From NCBI RefSeq assembly GCF_029945965.1, contig NZ_JAQSDO010000012.1:196314-260313 (forward strand): a stretch of DNA of 64,000 nucleotides. Direction: 5' to 3'. This document shows positions 56,294-64,000 of the stretch, piece after piece. Position 1 is the stretch's first letter. Each line of letters starts with the position of its first letter. The notes below the pieces were generated by a model. It had not been told where the DNA came from and did no database searches. It worked only from the letters and a program-made list of their open reading frames with translations. This DNA is from Thermomonas sp. GTDB lineage: Bacteria; Pseudomonadota; Gammaproteobacteria; Xanthomonadales; Xanthomonadaceae. The translations under genes and the position numbers were made by a program.

Positions 56294-57711
56294 GTTTTCG
56301 CGCCCACCTTCGGTTTCGATTTCGCCGGCAGCGGGGGGGCAACGGCCACGCCAGCCAGCTTCTTCAATTCCACCAGGGCGGCGGCAATCGGCGCCTGCCC
56401 GGGCAATACATCGCCAGCGTTGTCGCCTTCGAACACCTCGGCCTCTTCACCCTGCAGGTGGCGTGGCAATGCCGCTTCACTGACCGGGCGAGCAGCCTTG
56501 CCGCCGCCTTCAGGCTTGAGCACGATGTCGGGGACGATGCCCAGCGCCTGGATCGAGTGTCCGCTTGGCGTGTAATAACGCGCGGTGGTGAGTTTGACCG
56601 AGTCGCCATTGTCCAGCGGCAGCAAGGTCTGCACCGAGCCCTTGCCGAAGGTGCGACTGCCTACAACAGTCGCGCGCTTGTTGTCGTGCAGTGCGCCAGC
56701 CAATACCTCGGCGGCACTGGCGGAGCCAGCATCGACCAGCAGCACGATCGGCGCACCCTTCAGGAGGTCGCCCGGGGTGGCGTCGAAACGAGTGTTGCCG
56801 ATCGCCTCGCGGCCACGGGTACTGACGATGCCACCGGAATCCAGCAATTCATCGGCGATCTGCACCGCGCCGACCAGCAAGCCGCCTGGATTGCTGCGCA
56901 TGTCGATCAGCAAGCCGCGCAACAGGCCCGGCTTCTGCAGGGTGTCCAGTGCATGCACGAAATCCGTCGCTGTCGCTGCCTGGAAGCTGCTCAGGCGCAC
57001 GTAGCCGAAGCCGGGTTCAAGCATCTTCGAACGCACGCTGCTGGTGCGGATGGTTTCGCGCACAAGGGTCACCTTGAATGGCTTGGGCGTGCCTTCACGC
57101 ACCACCTCGAGCACGATCTTGGTTCCGGCGACGCCACGCAGCGGGGCCGAACTGTCGGCGTCGCCTGGTGCCAGCATCTTGCCGTCGAGGCTGATGATCC
57201 AGTCGCCACTGCGCAGTCCGGCGCGGTCAGCCGGGCTGTCGTCCAACGGCGCGATGATCCGCAAGCCGCCTTCAGGCAGCTGTTGCAGCTCCAGGCCGAC
57301 GCCGTCGTAAGCGCCACGGGTGAACTCGTTGAAGTCCTCCGCGTCGGCTTTCTGCAGGTAGGCGCTGTGTGGATCGAGGTCCAGCAGCAAGCCGCGCACC
57401 GCCGATTGCATCAACGCATGATCGTCGACCGGATCGACATAGGCCTGCTTGATCGCGTTGTAGACCATTACGTAGCGACGGATCTCGTCCAGCGGCACCT
57501 TGGCGGCCTTGATGCGCACCGCATCGGGATCGTCGCTGGCGGCGACTTCGTCGGTCTTTTGGGACGCTTCTTGCGGGGATGCTTCTTGCGGCGATGCTCC
57601 CGGCCGGGATACTTCCGGCGCAGCGACCTGCGCCAGCACGTGTAATGGCGCGGCGCACAGTGCGGCGGCGATGACGATGTCTACCAACAGGACAGAAAAG
57701 CGGTTTCGCAT
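56287..57711 (-). CDS. S41 family C-terminal processing protease
   Basis: 474 residues with a signal peptide (LHVLAQ end). A PDZ domain at about 130-220 (GVGLELQQLPEGGLRI, DRAGLRSGDWI) and a tail-specific protease domain with GSASAAEVLAG (catalytic Ser) and FGKGSVQTL (catalytic Lys). It degrades or matures periplasmic proteins; with EnvC upstream a role in cell-wall turnover is plausible. A stretch at about 35-52 (SPQEASPQEAS) comes from a 15-bp tandem repeat. In this order it follows gpmI and envC on one strand. Confidence 0.92.
   Translation of the reverse strand: MRNRFSVLLVDIVIAAALCAAPLHVLAQVAAPEVSRPGASPQEASPQEASQKTDEVAASDDPDAVRIKAAKVPLDEIRRYVMVYNAIKQAYVDPVDDHALMQSAVRGLLLDLDPHSAYLQKADAEDFNEFTRGAYDGVGLELQQLPEGGLRIIAPLDDSPADRAGLRSGDWIISLDGKMLAPGDADSSAPLRGVAGTKIVLEVVREGTPKPFKVTLVRETIRTSSVRSKMLEPGFGYVRLSSFQAATATDFVHALDTLQKPGLLRGLLIDMRSNPGGLLVGAVQIADELLDSGGIVSTRGREAIGNTRFDATPGDLLKGAPIVLLVDAGSASAAEVLAGALHDNKRATVVGSRTFGKGSVQTLLPLDNGDSVKLTTARYYTPSGHSIQALGIVPDIVLKPEGGGKAARPVSEAALPRHLQGEEAEVFEGDNAGDVLPGQAPIAAALVELKKLAGVAVAPPLPAKSKPKVGAKTQ
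57563..57622 (-). repeat. 15-bp in-frame tandem repeat in the S41 protease gene
   Basis: Four consecutive 15-base units (57563-57577, 57578-57592, 57593-57607, 57608-57622), the first two nearly identical (GACGCTTCTTGCGGG/GATGCTTCTTGCGGC) and the others diverged. They encode a Ser-Pro-Gln-Glu-Ala linker between signal peptide and catalytic part. Confidence 0.85.
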
Positions 57712-57864
57712 GTTTCGCTCCAGTGGTTCATCGTGGTTCTGGTGTTCTGGCGTTCGACCAGCAGGCCCGGACGTGGTTCCTCGCATCGCGATTATTTGCC
57801 ATGCTTTGGGACATGATGCAGGCAACCATGTGTCGTGTGTGTGTGCTTTGGGCGCGCCTGCACA

Positions 57865-59076
57865 TTACTGATGCTGCAACCAACCGCGCGGATCGACCGG
57901 TTCGCCGTTGCGACGCAATTCAAAGTAGAGCGCAGGCAGTTCCTGGCCACCCGACTTGCCGACGCTGGCCACTGCATCGCCACGCTTGACCATGTCGCCG
58001 GCATCACGCAGCAGGCCATCGTTGTGCGCGTACAGGCTCATGTAGCCGTTGCCATGGTCGATGATCAGGATCATGCCGTAACCAGTCATCCAGTCGGCGA
58101 ACACCACCTGGCCATCGGCCACCGCCTTCACCGTGGTTCCGGCCGGTGCCGCCACCAGCACGCCGTCGCTGCGGCGACCATCCGGCAGCTTGCCGCCGTA
58201 GGCCGCCAACAAATTCCCCGTCACCGGCCAACCCAATCCACCGACACGCAATGCAGGCGCACTGGCAATTCGCTTTTCAGGCGCCGTCGTGCGTCGGTTG
58301 CCGGCCGCTGCCTGCCGCGCGGCTTCGGCCTTGGCTTCACGCGCCGCACGCGCCGCCGCGGCGCGCAGTTGCGCAAGCAGGTTCTGCAGGGCCTTGGCAT
58401 CGCGCCCCAAGGCATGCTCACGTCCGGCGCGATCCTTGTATTGCTCATCGAGCCCGGCCAGTACGCCGGCGCGTTGCTTGCGTGCCTGCTCCAGCTCGGA
58501 CAACGTTGTCTGCTGCTGCTTACGGTCACGATCCAGCGCCACTTGGCGATCGGTGATCTCCTGCTCCAGCGCGTCGATCCGTAGCAGCTCCGCGGTCAAC
58601 GCGCGGATGCGCTGGGCCTGGCCGCGTTGCAGGTAGCCCTGGTAGGTCAATGCGCGTTCGGCATCGGCGATACGATCCTGCGCGAGCAACGCCTTCAGTG
58701 GCGCTTCGTCGCCCGCGACCTGCGCCGCGCGCAGCAGTCGCGCCAGTTCCTCGCGCTTGCCATCGAGTTCTGTATTGCCCTTGATGCGTTCGGCCTGCAG
58801 CTTCTGAAGGCTGGCAGTGTCGCGCTGGAGGCTGGTCTCGGCTTCGCGCAGCGCACGCTGCACGCCACCAACCTGTTCGTCGGCCTGGCGCAATTTGCGG
58901 CTGGCATCGCCACGCTGGCCTTCCAGCTTGCGCCGCTCCGTGGCCACCGACTTCAGTTCGCTGCGCACGACTTGCAGCTTGCGCTCGGCATCGTGCCGAT
59001 CCTGTACGGCCTGCGCATGCGCGCCGGCCACGAATGCCAATGCCAGTACCAACGCTGCGACGACGCGTTGCATCAC
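57865..59076 (-). CDS. envC: EnvC-like murein hydrolase activator
   Basis: 403 residues. A signal peptide (FVAGAHAQ) is followed by a long coiled coil at about 25-250, rich in Glu/Gln/Arg/Leu heptads (RHDAERKLQVVRSELKSV and similar), and a LytM/M23 domain at about 285-400. The LytM site is degenerate: the first His-x3-Asp position reads DGRRSDGV and only the later AHND keeps a His. EnvC proteins do not cleave but activate amidases at the division site. The ATG overlaps the gpmI stop by 4 bp. Confidence 0.93.
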   Translation of the reverse strand: MMQRVVAALVLALAFVAGAHAQAVQDRHDAERKLQVVRSELKSVATERRKLEGQRGDASRKLRQADEQVGGVQRALREAETSLQRDTASLQKLQAERIKGNTELDGKREELARLLRAAQVAGDEAPLKALLAQDRIADAERALTYQGYLQRGQAQRIRALTAELLRIDALEQEITDRQVALDRDRKQQQTTLSELEQARKQRAGVLAGLDEQYKDRAGREHALGRDAKALQNLLAQLRAAAARAAREAKAEAARQAAAGNRRTTAPEKRIASAPALRVGGLGWPVTGNLLAAYGGKLPDGRRSDGVLVAAPAGTTVKAVADGQVVFADWMTGYGMILIIDHGNGYMSLYAHNDGLLRDAGDMVKRGDAVASVGKSGGQELPALYFELRRNGEPVDPRGWLQHQ

Positions 59077-60632
59077 ATCGGCAACAGCAGGCTGCGACCG
59101 CTCATCGGCGCGGGTTGCGGCAGACCGAGCAGATCGAGCAGCGTAGGGGCGATATCGCGTAGTGCGCCACCATCGCGCAGCTGCACCTTACGTTCGCCTA
59201 CATAAACCAGCGGCACCGGCCCGACCGTATGCGCGGTATGCGGCTGGCCGGTGATCTGGTCGCGCATGAGCTCCAGGTTGCCGTGGTCGGCGGTAACCAG
59301 TAGCGCACCGCCGACATGCCGCACGGCCTCGGTGATCTTGCCGATCGCCACATCCACCGCCTGCGCGGCCAGGATCGCCGCCTCAAGGATGCCGCTGTGG
59401 CCAACCATGTCCGGATTGGCGATGTTGCAGACGATGGCATCGAAGCGCTGCTGTTCGATCGCTTCGACGAGTTTGGCGGTCAGTTCCGGGCAGCTCATTT
59501 CCGGCTGCAGGTCGTAGGTCGCAACCTGCGGGCTCGGGATCAGGATCCGCGATTCGCCGGGGAACGGATCCTCGCGACCGCCGCTGAAGAAGAAGGTGAC
59601 GTGCGCGTATTTTTCGGTCTCGGCGATGCGCAACTGGGTCAAGCCGGCATCAGCCAGGATTTCGCCATAGGTCTGGCGCAGGTCGTCAGGGGAGAATGCA
59701 ACCGGCGCCGGTAGCTTGGCGTCGTATTCGGTCAGGCACACGAAACGCGACAACACCGGGCGCCGCGCATCGAAGCCCGCGAACGCCGGATCCACGAACG
59801 CCGCGGTCAGCTGGCGGGCGCGATCAGCACGAAAATTCATGAACACCACCGCATCGCCATCGCGCATTGGCTGCGCGCCAGCAAGTACGCCGTTCTCGAT
59901 AACAGATGGCGCCACGAATTCATCATTCTCACCACGCGCATAAGCCTCGCGCAGCGCTGCCAGCGCATCGCCTGCATGCTGCTCGCTCTTGGCATCGACA
60001 ATCGCGTCCCAGCCGCGCCGAACGCGCTCCCAGCGCTGGTCGCGATCCATTGCGTAATAGCGTCCGCCGACCGTGGCGATATGTGCGTTGCCGGCCTTGT
60101 CGCAAGCCGCCTGAAGCGCCCGCAGGCTGGCTTCGGCCGACCGTGGCGGGGTATCGCGACCGTCCAGGAACGCATGCACCGCGACGCGCGGCACACCTTC
60201 GCGACGAGCGAGTTCGAGCATCGCGAAAATATGTGCTTGATGGCTATGCACACCGCCAGGCGACAGCAGGCCCATCACATGCAAGGTGCCGCCGGATTGC
60301 TTGGCTGCTGCACACGCTGCACGCAACTCGTCATTGGCGAAGAAGCTGCCATCCTCGATCGCGGCATCGATCCGGGTCAGGTCCTGGTAGACGATGCGGC
60401 CAGCACCGAGATTCATGTGGCCGACCTCGGAATTACCCATCTGCCCGTCCGGCAGGCCGACATGGCGACCTTCGGTATGCACCAGCGTATGCGGGCAGGT
60501 GGCCAGCAAGTTGCGCCAGTTCGGCAGTTCAGCCAGTGCCAGGGCGTTGTCCTGGGTTTCCTCGCGATGCCCCCAACCGTCCAGGATCAGCAGGACGACA
60601 GGCTTGGGGCGGGCAGGAACGGGATTGGACAC
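59073..60632 (-). CDS. gpmI: 2,3-bisphosphoglycerate-independent phosphoglycerate mutase
   Basis: 519 residues from a GTG at 60632, chosen because ATGGAGCTTCT upstream gives a Shine-Dalgarno (GGAG) at the right distance and the family N-terminus VVLLILDGWG follows at once. It interconverts 2- and 3-phosphoglycerate in glycolysis, needing two manganese ions. Catalytic Ser68 is in GNSEVGHMN; metal ligands include the Asp of LDGWG (Asp18), the segment FLDGRDTPP, and the C-terminal NPDMVGHSG and TADHGNLE motifs. It is the first gene of gpmI - envC - S41 protease. Confidence 0.96.
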   Translation of the reverse strand: MSNPVPARPKPVVLLILDGWGHREETQDNALALAELPNWRNLLATCPHTLVHTEGRHVGLPDGQMGNSEVGHMNLGAGRIVYQDLTRIDAAIEDGSFFANDELRAACAAAKQSGGTLHVMGLLSPGGVHSHQAHIFAMLELARREGVPRVAVHAFLDGRDTPPRSAEASLRALQAACDKAGNAHIATVGGRYYAMDRDQRWERVRRGWDAIVDAKSEQHAGDALAALREAYARGENDEFVAPSVIENGVLAGAQPMRDGDAVVFMNFRADRARQLTAAFVDPAFAGFDARRPVLSRFVCLTEYDAKLPAPVAFSPDDLRQTYGEILADAGLTQLRIAETEKYAHVTFFFSGGREDPFPGESRILIPSPQVATYDLQPEMSCPELTAKLVEAIEQQRFDAIVCNIANPDMVGHSGILEAAILAAQAVDVAIGKITEAVRHVGGALLVTADHGNLELMRDQITGQPHTAHTVGPVPLVYVGERKVQLRDGGALRDIAPTLLDLLGLPQPAPMSGRSLLLPM

Positions 60633-60729
60633 AGAAGCTCCATGACGGATGGGCGATGCCCGGTGGCGGGCTTGGTGCAGACTTGGGGCGATTGTAGCGA
60701 AGGCCTGCCAACACACGGCACTCCGACAT

Positions 60730-60741
60730 CATGTCGACATG
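60730..60741. promoter_or_regulatory. 12-bp perfect palindrome in the gpmI/VNG-protein intergenic region
   Basis: CATGTCGACATG lies in the 168 bp between the divergent gpmI start (60632) and the VNG-repeat gene start (60801), 60 bp before the latter. Further GACAT/ATGC half-sites flank it. Its symmetry and position suggest a dimeric regulator site; no known operator is matched. Confidence 0.35.
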
Positions 60742-60800
60742 CATGTAAACCAAACCCGCGCTGGCCGCATCACAGCCTGCATCACGCCACGGAGTTCCGC

Positions 60801-61505
60801 ATGAACCGTTCCCTTTTGTTCGCCGCCCTTTTTGCTCTGTCGGGTACCGCCGCCCTGTCTGGCACCGCCGCCACCCATGATCCTGCTGCGCAGGGCCATG
60901 GTCAGGATATCGACAAGGTCAACGGCAGCATCACCGCCGAAGCCGGCCAGGCGTATGGCGACCTGAGTACCGTCAACGGCAGTATCCGCATCGAAGCGGG
61001 CGCCCATATCGAGGCGGCGGAGACCGTGAACGGCAGCATCCGTGCCGACGACGATATCCAGTCCCGCTCGCTGAGCACGGTCAATGGCAGCATCCGCATG
61101 GGTGAACGCGCGCAGATCGACGGCAACATCGAGACTGTCAACGGCGGGATCTTCGTCGACCGCGGCGGCAAGGTGTCGCGCGGCATCGAAACCGTGAATG
61201 GCGCCATCGGCGTGGTCGACACCGACCTGGGTGGCGGCATCGTAACCGTCAATGGCGACATCACCGTGGGCGTTGGATCGCACGTGAAGGGCGGCATCCA
61301 TGTCGAGAAACCCAACAAGGGCTGGAGCTTCCGGATTGGCAAGCAGAAAATCCCGCGGATCGTGATCGGCCCCGATGCCGTGGTCGAAGGGCCGCTGGTG
61401 TTCGAGCGTGAAGTGAAGCTCTACGTGCATTCCAGCGCCCGCATTGGCAGCCTGCGCGGCGCGACCGCGGTGCGCTTCGATGGCAACACGCCGCCGAAGG
61501 ACTGA
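60801..61505 (+). CDS. Exported protein with seven VNG repeats (beta-helix-like)
   Basis: 234 residues. A signal peptide (possibly extended by the doubled LSGTAA) is followed by seven repeats with VNG at residues 40, 58, 76, 94, 113, 132 and 150, spaced 18 or 19 residues. Typical units read TVNGSIRIEAGAHIEAAE. This resembles bactofilin-type or adhesin beta-helices, where each turn repeats at about 18 residues. The last 60 residues are different and end in a basic/hydrophobic strand region. No function is known to me. An ATG at 60801 after CGGAGTTCCGC was chosen. Confidence 0.75.
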   Translation: MNRSLLFAALFALSGTAALSGTAATHDPAAQGHGQDIDKVNGSITAEAGQAYGDLSTVNGSIRIEAGAHIEAAETVNGSIRADDDIQSRSLSTVNGSIRMGERAQIDGNIETVNGGIFVDRGGKVSRGIETVNGAIGVVDTDLGGGIVTVNGDITVGVGSHVKGGIHVEKPNKGWSFRIGKQKIPRIVIGPDAVVEGPLVFEREVKLYVHSSARIGSLRGATAVRFDGNTPPKD

Positions 61506-61578
61506 GTCCTGCACAGCACGTAGCCGCCAGCATGGATAGGTATCATGGTTAGAATCAGGGGACTCGAACTGGAGTTCC

Positions 61579-63327
61579 ATGATGCGTCTTGCCATCCTTC
61601 CGCTCGCCCTGCTGGTGCTTTGCGCCTGTAGCCCTCGCAGCAACGACACCTCCACGACCGATGCCGGGGCGCAAGCGCCTGCAGCCGAAATGGCGGCGAC
61701 CAGCGCCCATGAATTCTCCGCAGCCATCGATGCCGGGGACTTCGAGGAGCACGTCAAGACGCTTGCATCGGATGCGTTCGGTGGACGTGGCCCGGGTACA
61801 CCCGGCGAAGATGCATCGATCGACTACATCAAGACCCAGTTCGCCCGTATCGGCCTGCAGCCCGGCAATGGCAGCGATTGGTTCCAGACCGTGCCGATGG
61901 TGGAAACCACGGCCGACGAGTCGACGTCGCTCAAGCTCGACGTGGCCGGCAAGCCTCAGGAGCTGAAGTTCGGCACCGACATGGTGATCGGCACACGCAC
62001 AGGCCAGGCTGACATCAGCGTGAAAGACAGCCAGCTGGTATTCGTCGGTTACGGCGTGGACGCCCCGGAACAGGACTGGAACGACTACGCCGGCCTGGAC
62101 GTGAAGGGCAAGACCGTGGTGATGCTGGTCAATGATCCCGGCTTCCACGTGCACGATGCCAAGATGTTCGATGGCAAGCGCATGACCTATTACGGCCGCT
62201 GGACATACAAGTTCGACGAGGCAGCGCGCAGGGGCGCCGCCGCCGCGCTGATCATCCACGATACCGAAGGCGCGTCCTACGGCTGGGACGTGGTGAAGAA
62301 TTCCTGGTCCGGGCCCCAGTACGACCTACCCGCCAAGGACGATCCCGTACCGCGCCTGCCTGCGCAGGGTTGGATTACCGGCGATGCCGCCAAGACTCTG
62401 TTCACAGGCGCCGGGCTGGATCTGTCCAGGCTGCGCGTCGCTGCCAACAAGCGCGGCTTCAAGCCGGTCCCGATGGACGCCAAGGTCTCATTCGACCTGA
62501 AAAGCAGCAGCATCGAAAAGACCTCGCGCAACGTGATCGGCCTGCTGCCGGGCAGCGAAACCCCGGACGAAGCCATCATCTACATGGCCCACTGGGATCA
62601 TCTGGGCACGCATGCTGGCGAAGCGTCTGCCGAGAACGGGGGCGACAACATCTACAACGGCGCCGTGGACAACGCGACCGGCGTCGCCGGGATTCTCGAA
62701 ATTGCCGAGGCCTTCCGCAAGGCCCCCACGCCCCCCAAGCGCTCGATCCTGTTCCTGGCCGTCACGCTGGAGGAATCAGGGCTGCTGGGTTCCAAGTATT
62801 ACGTTGCCCACCCGGTGATACCGCTGGACAAGACCGTCGCCGTGTTCAATATCGATGCACTGTCCCCGATCGGCAAGGCGCATGACGTCAGCGTGGTCGG
62901 CAAGGGCAGTTCGCAGCTGGAGGACGTGCTGAATACCGTGCTGGCGCAGCAACACCGCAAGCCGGTTGGCGAAGACAACACCGCAGCAGGCTCATATTTC
63001 CGGTCCGATCACTTCAATTTTGCCAAGGCTGGCGTACCCGCGCTGTATCTGGAGAGCGGCACCGACCTGATCGATGGTGGAACGCGTGCCGGCAAAGCCG
63101 CTGCCGAGGATTACAACAACCACCGCTATCACAAGCCGGGTGACCAGTTCGATGCCGCGACCTGGAAGGTCGATGGCATCATCCAGGATCTGGAAGCGTT
63201 GCAAACAGTCGGTGCAACACTCGCGAACGACGGCCAGTGGCCGAACTGGTACAAGGGCAATCCATTCAAGGCTGCGCGCGACGACATGCACCCGATACCT
63301 GCCACCGCCCACGCCGTCAGCAAGTAG
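61579..63327 (+). CDS. M28 family zinc peptidase, lipoprotein
   Basis: 582 residues. The lipobox LCAC near residue 16 gives an envelope lipoprotein. An M28 fold with an inserted PA-like domain at about 140-275. Zinc ligands include His338 (AHWDHLGTH), Asp364 (AVDNATGVAG), the Glu pair in TLEESGLLG, the Asp in VFNIDALSP and the His in RSDHFNFAKAG. It is probably an aminopeptidase acting on peptides. A second ATG follows at codon 2. The 73 bp upstream contains GTTAGAAT/TATCAT-like boxes. Confidence 0.93.
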   Translation: MMRLAILPLALLVLCACSPRSNDTSTTDAGAQAPAAEMAATSAHEFSAAIDAGDFEEHVKTLASDAFGGRGPGTPGEDASIDYIKTQFARIGLQPGNGSDWFQTVPMVETTADESTSLKLDVAGKPQELKFGTDMVIGTRTGQADISVKDSQLVFVGYGVDAPEQDWNDYAGLDVKGKTVVMLVNDPGFHVHDAKMFDGKRMTYYGRWTYKFDEAARRGAAAALIIHDTEGASYGWDVVKNSWSGPQYDLPAKDDPVPRLPAQGWITGDAAKTLFTGAGLDLSRLRVAANKRGFKPVPMDAKVSFDLKSSSIEKTSRNVIGLLPGSETPDEAIIYMAHWDHLGTHAGEASAENGGDNIYNGAVDNATGVAGILEIAEAFRKAPTPPKRSILFLAVTLEESGLLGSKYYVAHPVIPLDKTVAVFNIDALSPIGKAHDVSVVGKGSSQLEDVLNTVLAQQHRKPVGEDNTAAGSYFRSDHFNFAKAGVPALYLESGTDLIDGGTRAGKAAAEDYNNHRYHKPGDQFDAATWKVDGIIQDLEALQTVGATLANDGQWPNWYKGNPFKAARDDMHPIPATAHAVSK

Positions 63328-63424
63328 TCCGCCACGCAACACGTCATGTTCACGGTCGCGGTCGCAATGACCACCACCCTGATCGGCTAGGCTGGCAGCT
63401 CCACCAAGGCCCGGAGGGCTCCCG

Positions 63425-63817
63425 ATGTCTATCGCGTACTGGTGCATCCTGATCGCAGCCGCATTGCCCTATGCCTGGGTTTCAATCGCCAAGGCTGGTG
63501 GCGAGCGCTACAACAACCGTGACCCGCGCGGCTGGCAGGCCCGTCAGGAAAATCCACGTGGAAAACGTGCCTATGCCGCCCAGCTGAATGCATACGAGGC
63601 CTTCCCACCTTTTGCCGCCAGCGTGCTGATGGCGCAATTCGCACAGGTCGATGGCCAAAGAATCATCTGGCTTGCGATGGCATTCGTGGCATTCCGGATC
63701 CTGCACGGCATTTTCTATATCGCAGACTTGCATTCCTTGCGTAGCCTGGTGTGGTTTGGAGGCTTTGCTTCTGTCATTGGTTTGATGTTGTCAGCAGCGT
63801 TGAAAGTGGCGGGCTGA
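63425..63817 (+). CDS. MAPEG family membrane protein
   Basis: 130 residues with about four membrane segments and the MAPEG pattern: a polar loop NNRDPRGWQARQENPRGKR (quoted in part), ALNAYEAFPPFAA-like NAYEAFPPFAAS, and FRILHGIFYIADLHSLRSLVW in the third/fourth segments. The family includes microsomal glutathione transferases; bacterial members are mostly uncharacterised. The start at 63425 follows CCGGAGGGCTCCC. It lies 97 bp after the M28 peptidase gene. Confidence 0.88.
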   Translation: MSIAYWCILIAAALPYAWVSIAKAGGERYNNRDPRGWQARQENPRGKRAYAAQLNAYEAFPPFAASVLMAQFAQVDGQRIIWLAMAFVAFRILHGIFYIADLHSLRSLVWFGGFASVIGLMLSAALKVAG

Positions 63818-63941
63818 TCCGATTACTACTTACTACGACTGACTGCCTTTCTGAATCACCAGGGCAGCCACCCCATCCCCGCAGCGATCCTTGTTCTGAG
63901 GTATCCGGCAGCGGCAGTCGTGATAACTGTTATGACTAAAC

Positions 63942-63977
63942 AACAAACCCCCAGACCTGATGGTCTGGGGGTTTGTT
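63942..63977. terminator. Very strong hairpin terminator at the right edge
   Basis: A perfect 16-bp stem (63942-63957 with 63962-63977, core ACAAACCCCCAGACC) and a 4-base loop TGAT. It lies 125 bp past the MAPEG stop and could act in either direction, with A-rich sequence on the left and T-containing sequence on the right. Nothing else recognisable occurs in 63818-63941. Confidence 0.75.
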
Positions 63978-64000
63978 TGGGATAAAGCCCCTGGCGATGA

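Noticed and set aside
63932..63985. A 17-codon ORF starting ATGACTAAACAA near the right edge
   Set aside because: It is laid across the terminator hairpin, which explains its sequence; no ribosome binding site.

Overview
The window is a gene-dense, high-GC stretch of a gammaproteobacterial chromosome. It most likely comes from the Xanthomonadaceae (Lysobacter/Thermomonas/Pseudoxanthomonas-like). This is inferred from a long monothiol glutaredoxin with added HesB-like and rhodanese domains, a plant-type glutamate-cysteine ligase, the order engB - cytochrome c4 - dsbA - dsbA - endonuclease, and many lipoprotein peptidases. No tRNA, rRNA, CRISPR array, prophage or intact transposase was found. 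It looks like core chromosome with one accessory-looking operon.

Layout. 1-8.1 kb: end of an M1 aminopeptidase, grxD, DUF924, AMP nucleosidase, a coupled pair of exported amidohydrolase-fold proteins, DUF1761, DegV and a small hypothetical protein. 8.1-15.4 kb (mostly minus): formaldehyde detoxification (fghA, frmA), ppc, a relic of a TPR gene, gshA and engB. 15.5-22.1 kb (plus): cytochrome c4, two DsbA proteins, an EEP phosphatase, soluble lytic transglycosylase and cca. 22.1-28.9 kb: VanZ, MidA-like methyltransferase, pteridine reductase, a DUF6159 gene broken by an amber codon, folK, a YbdG-type MscS channel, folB and tsaD. The folate/pterin genes folK, folB and the pteridine reductase lie close together. 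29-34.2 kb (plus): rpsU, yqeY, GNAT and dnaG, a macromolecular-synthesis cluster in which an S9 peptidase, not rpoD, follows dnaG.

34.2-40.3 kb (minus) is the most unusual region. Six tightly packed genes encode a ketosynthase III, an OleD-like reductase, a metallo-beta-lactamase-fold hydrolase, an ATP-grasp ligase, a GNAT-like acyltransferase and a Rieske oxygenase. All carry intact active-site motifs. The set reads as an undescribed small-molecule or lipid biosynthetic operon; its product cannot be deduced from sequence. It is preceded by two alkylation-repair genes, ada-like and alkB.

42-50.4 kb (minus) is an aa3 cytochrome c oxidase locus: ctaC, ctaD, a 47-codon GTG-start assembly gene, ctaG, ctaE, SURF1, a thioredoxin-like membrane protein, ctaA and ctaB, with alkB translationally coupled to ctaB. 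50.6-56.3 kb: putA, a bidirectional terminator, a FadL-type porin and a rhomboid protease. 56.3-60.6 kb (minus): gpmI - envC - S41 protease, a common gammaproteobacterial order. 60.8-64 kb (plus): an exported protein with seven VNG repeats, an M28 peptidase lipoprotein, a MAPEG protein and a very strong hairpin terminator.

The only stretch over 300 bases without an intact gene is 12963-13322, which holds the TPR relic.
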